A stretch of 64,000 nt of DNA from Turritopsis dohrnii (taxonomy: Eukaryota; Cnidaria; Hydrozoa; Anthoathecata; Oceaniidae), in the NCBI GenBank assembly GCA_027922465.2, contig BQMF02000095.1, forward strand, positions 310,001 to 374,000, in the 5' to 3' direction. Positions 25,301 through 38,327 of this stretch are shown piece by piece (the stretch's first letter is position 1; every line of letters starts with the position of its first letter). The translations under genes were made by a program, and so were the position numbers. The notes under the pieces are model-generated. The model made no database searches. It had not been told where the DNA came from and saw only the letters and a list, made by a program, of their open reading frames with translations.

Positions 25301-28300
25301 TGGTCACTAAATTCTTCAGTATATAATAAAATTAATAGAACGTGATTTTACACTAAAAACTACTTACCTAGTAACTGAAGTTCCATTCACATAATTAGAT
25401 AGAACATCTAACTGAGGATATAGAAAACGTTCCACCAACTGGTTCACAAACTCTAGTTCGTCTTTGTTGGGGACATGCCATTTAATATCTAACTCGTTCA
25501 AATTGCCTGGTTTACCCCAATCTCGTATATAGAAGTGCTGTGTGGGAGGTAGATGAAAGCCACTCGATATACTGAACCACTCTAGTGTATAGACCTCGGT
25601 GCAGGATGACAAAACTGCTTTCAGCAACTGAAAATAAAATAAAATAAAAAGAACTCTTGATAAAAATAAACCTGTTACTTTAAGATGAACAATAGCAATT
25701 ACCTTGCCAGCTCTTGAGGAAGCTTTCTTACACTTCAAATACAATGTCAGCTGAAGCACTTCTACCAGCGAGTCTTTATATAACACAAGTTCTTTCCCAT
25801 CACACCTGACCAGTTCAGATAATAACTCAAGATACCACAACAACTCTGAATCAACATGTTCTTCTTCTTCAATACCTTCAACTTAACGAAACAAAATTTT
25901 AGAATATCCATGTTTTAGAAGTGATAATACAGACACTTACAGCCGTAACAAGTAATTTTGACAAGTAAAATATTTGCAACGAAACAGCACAGGCAATGAC
26001 AGTCATTTAACATCTTCTGAAATGCGTGAAAAAGCTTGATAATAATCTTTGTTCTACCTGTAGCTAAATTCTTTATTCTACAACACATAAACGACATGAA
26101 CTTTTTCAATGTTTGCTTTGCATTTGCTTTCGCTGCTACTCGACACACATCAGCAACCATTTTACCAGCCACGTTAACTTCCAAAACCCGTGTTGAAATG
26201 AAGACGAATATTGAATCTAAAGCAGCCTGCAAGGGACATATTACAAAAATCAACAAGAGGAAAGATCTGAGCAAGACGTGAGACATCAATTAAAACGATT
26301 TTCCAAAGTACGAAAAATGTACATTTCTGATTGTCAAAAAGAGTTGACATATAACCTGTTGCTAATGTGAATACCACAAAAAGTGTATATAAAATAACTT
26401 CATCAATAGCAGCAGGGCCTAAGCTAGGCCAAAAGAGCGTCCGTTGATTGTACGCTGCCCTTTACGTTTTTTGGGGTTTTTTTCAGTTTATTTTGCTTTA
26501 AAAACTTCAAAAATCACTCTTGTATAGGGGAGTCACAAAACCCACCGAAATAAAGCTCAGGTTGCCCTTTTCCCTTCTGCTGGATGCTGCCCTTCCACTC
26601 TAGATTAGATCCTAGATTGAAATGCTTCAATTACCTGGAAGATTTCTGGAGAACACTGCATTAGGACTGTTTGAACAGTTGAGCCTAACCCCATTCCAAT
26701 CATACCTTCCCGAGCATTAATGCTGTCATTTGATTGGTTGTCATGTTCATGTACATCTTCCAGAGTGCTGTTCTCAATCAAAACAAAACATCTGAAAAAC
26801 AACAATGAAATAAAATTGAATAAACAACTTTAGTAAAAAAAACACAGTTGTGTGTTAAAAAATCAACATACCGATCAATGAATTGCAAAACAAAATCTTC
26901 AAACTGTCCAGAAGCAATGCATAATTCTTTTTCTACCTCTGTCATCTGTAAGCCACTTTGCAAAGCTGGCATACAGTCAACTAACGGAATTAAACCAAGA
27001 ATTCCAGAAATTAAGGTAAATGAGCACATGCTCTTCCGAAAGTCATTTGGGTCAATTCCAGGTAGTACTAAACGTAATAAAGGCAACACGTGTGTTGGGG
27101 CCTCGGGAAAATCTTTACTCCCAGCAACCAGTGTACGAACAACGGATGTAACGCATGTTAAGGTGGCCACCACTTGGTGGGGCTCCACTAGCGTTTCCAA
27201 TGCTTCACTAGTTCTGGAAAAAAAATTTTAGGCTTATTATAAGATCATAACAAGGACAAAGGAGTTTCCTTCTAAGAAAAATTACAAAATTGCAAACCTC
27301 TCCAGCAAAGGCGGCAAAATGATGTCAGCACGCAACAGAACCAAGTTTTGGATGGCATAGGCAGCTTGAAGTGAACCAACTTTACTGAAAACAGACAACA
27401 GAGCAGCATCTTTGATAAGACCTACAAACTTTTCAATGTCACCATCTGTTATCTTAGCATGATCTGGTACTTGGATGAACCATGCTGGTTTGCGAAACCT
27501 TTCATTGTGTAAACGCTGAATAAACTGGTTTGTTAATGAGTTCAGAAAACTTTGTAATAATATCTAATGATAAAAACATAGACTGTAATAAACTGCAAAA
27601 TATCATCAAATATAGTAATAATTAAACAGTGATGGTAGGCTTACAGTGAACCGTCCATGATTGGACGGATGGTAGAAAGAGTGGAGTGCACTAAACAGCT
27701 TTTCTAAATGATTCATCACAGTGCTGTTACCACCGATCATGTAAACAAACCACCTGGCAAATGAGTTTATTCGAGCAACTTTGCTTTTCATGCTTGGACT
27801 GCCAATTCGAACAGATCCATTCACCGGCAAATTCAACAAGCCAAGGAATACATTGAAAACCTACGGAAACAACACAAAGAAAGTTAGGAGCTAGGGTGAT
27901 GGGGTGACAAACTAATTTTATCTGTTCTAGATAATCACAAAAATGTCTGAATCATAAAATTACAAAACAAAAAATCCATGAAAATTTTTTCTGTCTTAAA
28001 GGAAAGAATTAATTTCATTATTATTATGATTAATCAATGTAACAAAATTGCAATGATGTAAATTGACTAAAAACACTGCATTGACAAAGTAGCAACTGTT
28101 GTTGCCATAGCGAACTTGTCAACAAAAATAATTCATAAACCAATAAACAAAAACTATGAGAACAGCACAGAAGGAATTAAACTGTGTCCGTAATGTGTGC
28201 ATGATACCTGTGTGTACATATTATACAAAACATGTTACCTGATTATAAGGATATGTGGATTATAAATGCAGTTTTTCTAAAATCAAGAAAAATATTACCT

Positions 28301-30280
28301 GTAGAATATAAGGATTCCAATCAATATAACCCACGTTTGCAACAGCAACTCGAGAAAACAGTCTTGTGTATTCCTAAATGGAAACATTTTCACACTCTTG
28401 TCAAATGTCCATAAATCACACCAACAAAATAAAATACATTTTGCAAAACATCTTGCTATCACTTTTGTAGCTACTAACACTAAGACAAGAATTTTGAAAA
28501 TATAACATTTTGATTGCATTAGACATTTATTTTTGTTTTTGATTTTTAGATAATAGTAGGGGCAAATAATTTTTTTTTTTCAGAAGTTGACCTGGAATAT
28601 GAAATTAAAGGAAACATATTCTACTTACATCCGCCACCGAGAGTATGTTCTGTGTGCAATCGAACCAATACTCCATAAATTCTGACAACCACATCCTGAA
28701 GCAATAAAGTCATGTTTACATGTCAGCCAACACAAACATGATTTTTGAGATTGTCAATCACTACAATACAATACATAAAGAACCAACATCAATCATGAAA
28801 TAAAACATATGATGAAAAAATTCATACCCATATCCCCTTGTCATTTGGTCTTTGGGTAGCTTTGCTGGTAAAAATCGGGTGAAATAATATGCAGCAGTGG
28901 TTTTGACAGCATCGAAGGGACACATGTATGGTCGCCATTCTATTAACATCTCTTCTGTACTTTCAACGGGAAAATAACTTCAAAGAACAAAATAAACAGA
29001 AGTAAGCTTAAACACTTTCCTACAGCTTACCGAGATGGAAATCATAAAAATTAAGAGGAAAAAACAATCAACCAAGTATAAGGATAGCGTAAAATACCTT
29101 CGAGCAGATTTAACGACTTGTATGATACACTCAATGAATTTGCTGTAAAATAAATTATATAATACACATTCCATGTCATAGATTGAACAGTAAGAATGAT
29201 TGATGTAACTATGCTTGTAGAATGGTAGAAACGAAAATTATACAGAAGTAAAAATTAAACTGACTGAGGATATCTCTTCAGGCCAACTGGAACGAGTTTA
29301 GAGAATCGCACCGTTTTGACTAACTCATATAGTGGTCGCCAGGGAAGTTCAATGTCATCTCTGGTTAGCAATTCATGTTTCCTATATTACAGAGAGAACT
29401 TGTAAGAATTCTTAAGTTTAATTAAAAACACAACATTGAAAGATCAAAACTCATGAGACAGCTTACTTTAACAATTTATGCAGAATAACAGCAAAACATT
29501 TCACAAACTGTGGCTCCAAGTCAGGCATTGTCATCAACTGATACAATAATTTGATGAGCAGAATGTGATCTTCCTTACTGAAACTCCTTCCATGGAGTCT
29601 TATCAACCTATTGGGAAACTCAAAAACTTGTAGAATATGCTAATGATAATTCTTTTAGCGACATTTTTATGTGAACGTGAATTAAGATAGAATGACGTGT
29701 TTATCTATCTATGCTAATGATAAATAAAGTAAATATATAGTAAGTTGGACAGCAGCCAAATATTTATTTTCTGTTCAATTTCAAATATCAGGTTTGATAT
29801 TAGCATTAACGAGCTTGATTAGCAATTCACAGATATTGTTTCAGGCATCTGCAATCATTGAAAATCATAACCTTGACATCTGATATTTTACTAATTAGAT
29901 AGGATAAGGAAGGATCTTCGATGAAGACATTTTCCGAAGTTCTCCTTGTACATCAAGAAAAATAATCCATTCACTTTTTCATCCATAGCTTCATCAACGG
30001 CACTACACATTCCATTTTTATATTATGATAATTTTTCATCTTTTCATCAAGATACCAGGACTTACGTGTCTAATCTGTTACACCAAATCAATACACCAGG
30101 TGTCAACTCTTGCAGCAGCACTGCCCGTGAAAGATTGCACTTGATTTCAGCAAAACTTTTTTCTGCTTCATCTTGTAACTTGTTGCTGTATGGAAGGTGT
30201 TCATTATAAACAATTAATTTCTGCGCTTTGCAGGAAGATTTAACCATCACTTCCAATTTCCAAATATTGTGATCTTTATC
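19369..30280 (-). CDS. PSME4: PSME4 / PA200 / Blm10 proteasome activator
   Basis: HEAT-repeat cap that opens the 20S proteasome for ubiquitin-independent turnover, including acetylated histones. Thirty-three minus-strand exons: 30280-30066, 29607-29467, 29381-29265, 29142-29098, 28977-28828, 28695-28629, 28373-28299, 27860-27645, 27563-27298, 27213-26872, 26791-26635, 26226-26058, 25881-25703, 25627-25368, 25202-24993, 24945-24758, 24679-24521, 24010-23693, 23588-23458, 23382-23329, 23259-23130, 23051-22353, 22279-22056, 21501-21227, 21157-21084, 21012-20956, 20701-20630, 20545-20492, 20423-20325, 20043-19969, 19884-19803, 19724-19582 and 19503-19369; about 1,860 codons against 1,843 in human. 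Every junction keeps phase. Landmarks: [68 protein letters not shown] and the C-terminal YYA that docks in the 20S alpha ring. The first listed exon opens in phase 0 after an acceptor; the true start is ATG 30247 or an upstream exon. Confidence 0.96.
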
Positions 30281-30639
30281 CTAAAGTAATAAAACATTTT
30301 CTGTTAGAAATTCAAGGATTGTAAAGATTTCTTTCTGTAAAAGCCAAAAGGAAGCTAAAAGAAATAGTACTATCCATTATGTTACAATCATCTGATGATT
30401 TTTCACTTTGTTTAGGTTTAGTTGGGAGCTATTGATAGTTTTGCTTTCTTGACTAATTTGAAAGGAACATTTGGGTTCTTAAGATATTGAAGAATGTCCG
30501 GTAAAAGATAATTGAGCACTGAAGAGTGCTTTTCATTTTAGTAGTTGAAAATCTTTACAAACATTAGCTTCCAAAGTTAGCAAACTATCTACACATTTTT
30601 ATCAAAATTGATGTTTTTTAATCATGTGCAAAAATCCTT

Positions 30640-30850
30640 CGGAATTTCATCAAAATTCTCACATGAAAGTCTTTAAATGAACTGGACATTTCACATAAAT
30701 ATTATGTGAACTAGTACTTTAAAGGAACTAAATTTCTTGGGACTTTAATTTCATGGATGGGTAGGCACATTTTTAATTTTTGTGAGAGTTTAATTTCAAA
30801 TACATATCCAGATGAACAAAAGTTCGCTGGAATTTAACACCGCAGTTGAC
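30640..30850. repeat. Foldback-like AT-rich repeat upstream of PSME4
   Basis: Alternating segments such as GGAACTAAATTTC, GGGACTTTAATTTC and GTTTAATTTC, with partial inverse matches nearby. It looks like a decayed member of the GGAACTAAATTT...CGCGG repeat family seen at 50.2 and 62.5 kb. Edges uncertain. Confidence 0.35.
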
Positions 30851-31242
30851 TTAAAAGCAAAAAGAAAAATTTCTCTGCTCAATTAACAAAAGAAATTTTT
30901 AAACAAAGAACAAGAGAGAACTGCAAGAAAGGAGCATTGAAAATCAAAAACATGTATTGAAAATTGCACAAAGCAAAGACATACAGGTATGTTTTGCTCT
31001 AAGTACTCCCTAAGTGTCAAGAAAAATCAAGAAGACAAAATCATCTTGTATTCGAATCGATTGATTAGACTGCTAGAATATACAAAGAAAATATGAAGAC
31101 AAACAACGTTTCATTAATGTTTCAACTGCCTGAGAATTTCAAATACAAGATTCAATATTTTGTTTAAAAAAATTTGGCTAAAAATGAAAAATGAAAACCC
31201 TGAAATCTGCAAGGTTTAGTTCTTTTATAGTAATATGCTTAC

Positions 31243-31278
31243 ACAGAGTATTATCACTTTGTAGCAGTTCACTCCCAT
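31243..31278 (-). CDS. PSME4: Candidate first coding exon of PSME4
   Basis: On the minus strand, ATG followed by 11 codons (MGVNCYKVIILC) ends at a GTAAGC donor in phase 0, the phase needed by the exon at 30280. The joined N-terminus would have about 33 residues before [10 protein letters not shown], close to the 30-odd residues before EIVYNKLLPY in human PSME4. The sequence itself is not conserved, and a 36-base exon can arise by chance. The alternative is initiation at ATG 30247 within the known exon. Confidence 0.3.
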
Positions 31279-31295
31279 AGTGACTACTGTAACCC

Positions 31296-31360
31296 GGGGC
31301 GACTTTAACCAACGGGGTGACTTTAACCAACGGGGTGACTTTAACCAACGGGGTGACTTT
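31296..31360 (+). repeat. 18-bp tandem repeat, 3.6 copies
   Basis: Unit GGGGYGACTTTAACCAAC repeated at 31296, 31314 and 31332, with a partial copy at 31350. Related GGGG(T/C)(G/A)ACTT segments occur at 57.2, 58.5 and 58.7 kb. Confidence 0.9.
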
Positions 31361-32984
31361 GGTCAGTAAAAATAAAGAATTCTGTTTTAAAACTCTGAAC
31401 TTAAAGTGCGTTTTTCACATTTTTTAATACTTGCATTTAGATTCCTATTGTGAAATATCACCAGAATCATTTCAAGCATAACGATCCATTTCTTCCAAAA
31501 CTAACAACGAAAAACATCAAGATTTCACCACTCACAGAAATTTTGGGAAGATGACATTTTTCACTCTATTGGACAGTTGACAAGCGTAGCGGGTCACCTT
31601 TTAGTAGGAAAATTGTGCTACTATATAGCTTAAAATGTGACCCAAGTCCTTTAAAATGGAGTCTTCAGAAGGATATTTACTCACCACCCATTTCATAATA
31701 GCTTCATCACGTCATATTGTCATATTGTTTTGTTAAACAACATTTGATAAGAAGAACGACATTTACTAGGCCCAACTTTGAAATGTACTCGGTTAATGAG
31801 TTAGTTTGAACATAATTTCATCATACAGCAGTCATAAATTGTAATAAAAATTTTATGTGTTAATTAACAAACACCAGCTGTCACCTGACAACATGATCAA
31901 TTTATGAAAATGTTTAGGTTGGTTTCCACTCAAGCAGAAAATTGATTATTGTCCAAATTTAGGCCTTTGATATTTAAGAAATTTTAAAAAATAATCATAA
32001 GCACATGCAGGATGATATTGTTTTTCTTTCTCTCGTAAATCACTAACACATGAACTAACTCCAAAAAATGTATACACTTATGCCGAAATAGATCATATAA
32101 CAAAGCTGTTTCAAACTCCAATTTGAAAAATAAACAGATGTGTGTTGGTGAATGTTTCTTTGAGGTTATTCTCCTATTAACATTTTCGGATTTTTGATTT
32201 TCAGCAAATCAACAAAGTGTTCATAAATCACATTGCCCTATATCCTTCTCTAGGCGATTCAGTACCGATTCTGAGGAGTTGATCAAGTCTTACTTGGCCT
32301 AATGGTTTTCTAAGTCATGTTTTGATGGAGTTTCATCTTAGAAAATATCCTTTTTACACAGGCTGCACTTAACGGGCAAAATTCTGTACAAGTAAAATAA
32401 GAAGAACATGAGGGGTATGATTTTTTCATTGGATTGTCATGTGAAAAGGATTGCCATAACAGTTTTGGGGTGTATAAGTATGTTCTTTTTTAACTGCATA
32501 ATGGCATCTTTACCTTCCACATGTGGGAATTCAACTGAAGCAATTTTTTTATTGATCAAGTTATAATGTGCCTCTCGGAACATCACAGATTTAAATCCTT
32601 GTTATTCTACCATAGTGTACCATAGTCAAAATTGTTGTCTGCTTTTTCATGTACGGTATTGCCATTAAAAGTGTCAATTTTATCAGCATCATAATGTGAA
32701 AGTAGTTGTTCTTCATGCCCATACGATCATAATTTTTCTTTTATGACAGGTAATTTTCTTGGATCATAGACTTCAAAATTAGCCCAGAAATCTAGTTGTT
32801 TGAAAGCTTCCTTTACTTCATCAATAAATCTATCAATAACAGGATGACAGCTTCAAAACCCAATTCGATTAACCCGGCATCACTGACATATCTTTCACAA
32901 ATGTCTGTGCTTTTCGTACAAATTTCTCTCACATTCATTCTTTCATTTCTAATAACTCTCCTGACATCCTTGCAATTTGTGAGA

Positions 32985-35900
32985 TTAATCTCAATTCAAA
33001 TATTGACACAGGAAATGATTTTCTTTTTCAAGGTTATCTTCCTCTCCGTCGTAAGGACTCTAAAACCCACATGCATGGCCTTCGTGTATACCTTCGAGAC
33101 AATTTACCTATTACTCGTGTTATTGATCTGGAGGATCCTGATTTGTCATATATGTGCTTTCGTCTTTCGTTGCTCCATTCAACAACCTATCTATTCTTTC
33201 TTTATCAATCTCCATCATCCCAAGACTGTTCTGTTATAGATTCTATATCTGAGAGTATTGACAAGGCCTTATCAATTCATCACAGTGCCAACATATTTGT
33301 TTTTGGTGACTTCAATGTTCATCATGAAAAATGCAGCTCTCTGGATTTGCGACGGCATTCAGCTTTTGCCGTCGTGAAGCTGCTGTAAATAAAAATTACG
33401 ACGGCAAAATTTTGCCGACAATGTTTTTTGGAACAAAAGGATATTCCTGGGAATTCCCCTGACATCTTCCGTTTATTCTCAAAAATTTTCTTTCTATAGA
33501 ACATTTGTTAACGTCACGTCATCGATTTAACGATACTCATGTAATGCCAAATAGAAAGCCTTTAGGAATGTTTATTATAAAGTATGATAAAGTCAGTTTA
33601 GGTTTTGTTTTTGGATGGATTTTTTCTCTCGATAAGTTCATATTCTATTCTAGTCAGTTTCCGTTTTGATTTCAATACAGATTGTTTTGTGATTTTTCTT
33701 TTCGCTTGCCGTGAAATTAGTAAAGAAACGTTAACGCGTAGGTTCGTTGTTTTTAAACTATGAATAATCAAACAATTAACAGGACAAGTTCACAGCAAAT
33801 CCCCTGTGGTTTACAATTTTAAATCTTGTAGCTTCTTGTTTCAGATAACACTATTGATTTATAAACTTTTTGGTTTCTGCTTTGTTAGCCATTATTCTAC
33901 ACACCAATATTTTTACTAGAATAAACCAATCAAGTTTTGCCGACGCATTTTTTTGCCATCGTAAATAATGATCTGCCATCACAATTTTCAAATATGACAG
34001 CATTTTATCGCTGTCAGTCTTTGTTCCTAATTCAGAGGGCTGAAAATGGCTCAAATTCTCAAATGGCATCTCTCACTCAGGAATTCATACTCTTAATTTT
34101 GCCCTATCTCAATCTCTTCACCAAATCACTGACTTCCCTACTCGCTTTCCTGATCGTGATGATCAATCTCCATCTCTACTTGTTCTCTTTTTAACATCAA
34201 ATCCTGATATCTGTAAAGCATCTAGTGAAGCTCCTCTTGGCAACTGTGACCACGTGATGTCCCCTGGTCCAATGTGTTTTCAAATCCAGCTGAAAAATGT
34301 GCAGAGGAAGTTACATCTTGGCTTACATCTGGTATTGAAGCATTTATCCCCAGTAGAAAATTTCGTGTTAAACCTCACTCCTCTCCCTGGTTCTCACCTG
34401 CTTGTGCTGCAGCAATTGCTCACAGAAATCTTTACTTTCGTCAATACCAACGTGAGAAGTCTTCTCACAATAAGGTTCTTTTCAACCAAGCACAAAATCA
34501 CTGCAAAGCTGTCATTAATAATAATAAGTCTACATATCAACAAGAAACTCATCATCGTATGTCTTCACAAAAAATTGGCTGTCGAGATATTTAGCACATC
34601 ATTAAAAGTTTCACCAACAATAAAAAGTCATCCATTCCTCCCATTTTCAATGGTCCAGAGGTTTTATCATCATCTAAGGAAAAAGCTGAACTCTTCTCTA
34701 AAATTTTCAGTAATAACTTTACTCTTGATGACTCAGGTCATGCTGTTCCTGAATTTCCCTTGAGGACTAATAAGGTACTGGATAGCTGCTGTATCACACC
34801 AGCTAAAATATCTTCCATCATTTCAAATCTTGATGCTTCTAAGGCTACTGGCCCTGATGGAATTCCTGTCATCCTGTTTCAAAAGTGTGCACCTGAATTA
34901 TCTCCTGTACTTTCTCGTCTATATAACAAGTGCATAGCTGAATCTTGCTTTCCTTCATCTTGGAAGTTTGCCTCTGTAATTCCAGTCATTAAGAATTGTG
35001 GTGATCGATCTAATCCACGAAATTACAGACCAATTAGTCTCCTACCAGTTATGAGTAAAATCTTTGAGGCCTTTATCAATAATGCTCTTGTTAACAACCT
35101 CTTCTCAGATTCTCAATAAGGCTTTCGCTCCCAACGCTCAACTGCTGACCTCCTTACAGTGATAACTGATAGAATCTACACTGCATTAGATAAATCTGGG
35201 GAGGCAAGAGCTGTTGCTCTTGATATATCCAAGGCATTTGATAAAGTCTGGCATACTGGTCTTTTGAAAAAGCTTGCTGCATATAGAGTTAAGGGTCCCC
35301 TTTATGAGATCATTCATTCCTTCCTTGGTAATCGTATGCTTAAGGTTGTTTTAGATGGGCAATCATCATCAACACATTCCATCAATGCAGGGGTTCCCCA
35401 AGGTTCTGTCCTTGGGCCAACCCTTTTCTTCTTTTCATCAATGATCTGCCTGATGACATTATTTCCAAGCTTGCCATATATGCTGATGATTCAACCATCT
35501 ATTCCTGTATTCCAAAATCAGATATGTTCAGCCAGGTAGAAATGGCAGGCAAAAGTGAGCTTGATCTGCAATCTATAGTTGAGTGGGGAGAGAAATGGCT
35601 GGTCACATTCAATTCCACAAAAACCAAACTTCTCTCTGTAAATCATACTAAAGATCCCTTTTTACCGTCAGTTTCCATGAATAGCACCCAATTGGAAGAA
35701 AACAACTCCTTTCGTCTCCTCTGCATCATTTTTCACAGGACTTCTCCTGACGTTCCTACATTGAGTCAATTGCTAACTCAGCCTCAATGAAAGTGGGCTC
35801 CCTTCTTCGTGCAAGAGCCTATCTCAGCCCTGATTCCATTCTTTACCATATTTGGGGTGGTCCACCCTCAGACTCTCTTAATCTTTTAGATCATATTCAG

Positions 35901-36287
35901 AAACGTATCTGTAATGCTATTGGTGATAAACTTGCAAGTAAACTTGACACACTCTCCCATCTCAGATCTGTGGCGTTTCTTTGCCTCTTTTATAAATACT
36001 TTTACGGAAAATGTTCAACTGAGCTCTCTTCTCTCATCCCTACATTAAAAACTTTTAAGCGAAACACAAGATATTCATCTAAATGCCATGACCACACTGT
36101 CAACATCTCAAAGTCATATAAAACCTTTTACCAACAAAGTTTCATTCCTTGCTCCTCCACTCTTCTTTATCACAGTCTGTTTTTCCTTGTCATTATAATC
36201 TTCAGCACTTTAAATGCAATGTTCATCGTCACCTTTCTTCTTTGTACCTCAATACACATTAGTGGTTTTAAACCTTGTATTGAATGA
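32985..36287 (+). pseudogene. Broken jockey-like non-LTR retrotransposon (endonuclease and reverse transcriptase)
   Basis: The apurinic endonuclease part is at about 32985-33345, with the GDFNVHH motif near 33308. It is interrupted, then resumes around 34060-34260 with the conserved LGNCDHV just before 34260. Reverse transcriptase follows: NYRPISLLPV near 35020, DISKAFDKVWH near 35225, GVPQGSVLGPTLF near 35390 and the catalytic YADD at 35479-35490. A tail with IQKRICNAIGDKLASKL follows. It is dead: an in-frame TAA follows SQ at 35117-35119, there is a frameshift between GPTLF and YADD near 35430, and more stops lie before the C-terminal part. The clade call is by motif impression. Confidence 0.85.
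33358..34012. mobile_element. Putative MITE inserted in the LINE endonuclease domain
   Basis: The LINE reading frame is lost just after GDFNVHH and regained about 700 bases later. The left edge has GACGGCATTCAGC and ACGACGGCAAAATTTTGCC. The right edge has the inverse-type GCCGACGCA and TTTTTTGCCATCGTAAAT, then ATGACAGC. These form imperfect terminal inverted repeats about 70 bases long. Boundaries and target duplication were not resolved. Confidence 0.5.
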
Positions 36288-37134
36288 TTAATTAAAAAAA
36301 AAATTGTTTGAATTATGAAGGAATCCCACAAAAAATCATCTGTACTCTGCACCTTTAGCTATTAAGGCAAGCTTGATGTATGTAGTAATATTGCTAAAGG
36401 CAAATAGTTCCCCAACCCCTTTGTAAAACTAGGACTGAGAACTATCTTTTATTCTCCTAATATTCACTGATCTTACAGACTGAACATTTATCAAGGATAA
36501 GAATTAATAATTATTGTAATAACATTGCCAAGTTTTGTTTTCTTGGAAGGGTCAGGTTATTTCATTGGAACTACAAGACCAGCGCTTAAAATAACGGCCG
36601 GTCACCGGACAATGTCCGGCGAATATGGATGCTTGGCCGGCCAGAAGTCCGTTCCTAGTGACCATATGCCCGGCGGTATATGTAGGTGATCGTTTTTTCG
36701 ACAACAGTGTGATTTTATATTCATGTTTATTTTTGTTTTAATACTTTATCAAGACACTTTGTTCGTTAAGTCTACTTAACACTAGTTAATCGGCGGCATC
36801 AGCGCTAGCGATCAGCAATCGGATGCATTCCTAGAGGTGCGCGGCAATCGCATATATCATCGACTTTGCTCGGCCATATCTATTTTGTCGTGGGTAGTCT
36901 CGGATACCGGCAGTTCGTCATTACATCTTCGTCGCTTCCAGTTTTGAGGAAGTTTTGAATTTCCCGCCTCGCCCGCCCCGTGAGGATTGTGAGACCTAGT
37001 TCCATTGACTTTAGGAAGTGTCTTTATAATATGCCTTGTCATTGTATCTTATTGTATATATATATTTTAGTTACGTTATCCTGTATGCTTATTAGTTCAT
37101 CAATATTATGGGTTGATGGGGGTGCATTGTTCTG

Positions 37135-37562
37135 CTGTCCTAGTTGACAGGAATTAAGAAGTGCAGGTAGTTAAGAAGCCGGTCCTTGTTGACGGTTTGT
37201 CAGGATAAAGATAAATCATATTTGCTGTCCTTGTTGACAGTAAACATAGTTAAGAAGGGTGGATGGTTTGTCAGATTAGGCTCTGTCCTTGTTGACAGAA
37301 ATCTCACTGTCCTTGTTGACAGCCAATCAGATTAAGAAGCCATCCTTGCTGATGGTTTGTCAGATAGGTCAGATTAGGCTCTGTCCTTGTTGACAGAAAA
37401 TTATGATTACTTACTGTCCTTGTTGACAGAATATTATGATTACTTACTGTCCTGGTTGACAGAATATTATGATTACTTTCTGTCCTGGTTGACAGACATA
37501 TCAGACTAAGAGGTTGTCCTGGTGGATAGCCTATCAGACTAAGAAGCCGTCCTGGTTGACGG
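37135..37562 (+). repeat. Twelve-copy hairpin array
   Basis: Eight copies of CTGTC-6 nt-GACAG (starting at 37135, 37225, 37283, 37307, 37381, 37414, 37447 and 37480) plus four variants with changed but still paired arms: CCATC/GATGG at 37340, CCGTC/GACGG at 37547, a bulged copy at 37179, and GGTTGTCC/GGATAGCC at 37512. Spacing is irregular, about 25-45 bases. It lies inside the 36580-38703 element. Confidence 0.9.
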
Positions 37563-38150
37563 TTTGTCAGGTTCAGTTTAGCCACCACGCACCTCCAGAT
37601 ATCCCTCAACCGCCAAAAACATGTGTTTTTATTTCGCTGATGCCCTAGCCGGTTAACATCTTCAATAAAACATAACTGTTTCCAAAATTAATTTTGCACG
37701 TAGCAATTCACTTGAGAATAAAGTGTTCGAAGCAATGCACAAAGCATGTAAACAACGGATATGTACATATGTTTCTTCCTTTTAAATCGATAAAAATATT
37801 GTTGTTATTATTGATTGTAAGAAAGATTTTTTGTATTAATATTACTTATTCATTTTAAGGAAAGCAAGCAACCATCGTGATTGTAAGCATATTTTGATAA
37901 AATTACATCACTACTATTCCGTCGCGATATGCTAATTCGAACGCTGCAATTTAATTTCCAGTCTCCTAATCATATTTGTTTGAATGAACATAATAGCTCA
38001 AAATTTAAAATACAACTTTTTTTCTTTCACTTTCATTTGCATTTGTTTCGAAGTAAAATTTACGCGCACGCACAGGTGTGAGAACAAAATAGAACGAACG
38101 AGCCAGAGAACAACAGTATAAAGTTGTTATAATTCATTGCATAAGAGAAA

Positions 38151-38327
38151 ATGGCTAAAAGAGTAAGTGAGAATGATGATTTAGAAGAAATCTCCGCCAA
38201 AAAAATACAGAGTAACATCCATGCTTTTTTTGGTGTTAGCAGGACACGTAAAGATGCAAACGAAGAAAAAAAAAACGCCAAAGGAGCACACCGACAAACG
38301 TGTCTAGACGCTATAATCAATTCATGA
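38151..38327 (+). pseudogene. 58-codon ORF, possible transposase N-terminal remnant
   Basis: ATG with good context encodes MAKRVSENDDLEEISAKKIQ, then SNIHAFFGVS, then a Lys-rich tail, stop TGA 38325-38327. A basic start followed by an I-x-x-FF motif resembles the N-terminus of TTF/BED-type hAT transposases. There is no zinc finger or catalytic core downstream, so within this element it would be a relic. Too short to be certain. Confidence 0.35.

Larger units (their letters stand above)
30281..32984. other. Upstream region of PSME4
   Basis: About 2.7 kb of AT-rich DNA. Apart from the candidate first exon, the 18-bp tandem repeat and the repeat-like stretch listed separately, no coding is supportable on either strand. 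It should contain the PSME4 promoter or a 5' UTR intron. Confidence 0.5.

Noticed and set aside
36170..36352. Minus-strand ORF at LINE end
   Set aside because: Antisense to the tail of the jockey-like element; no features.
37135..37562. CRISPR-like array
   Set aside because: Repeats are 16 bases with irregular spacing and divergent copies, the DNA is clearly eukaryotic, and there are no cas genes.
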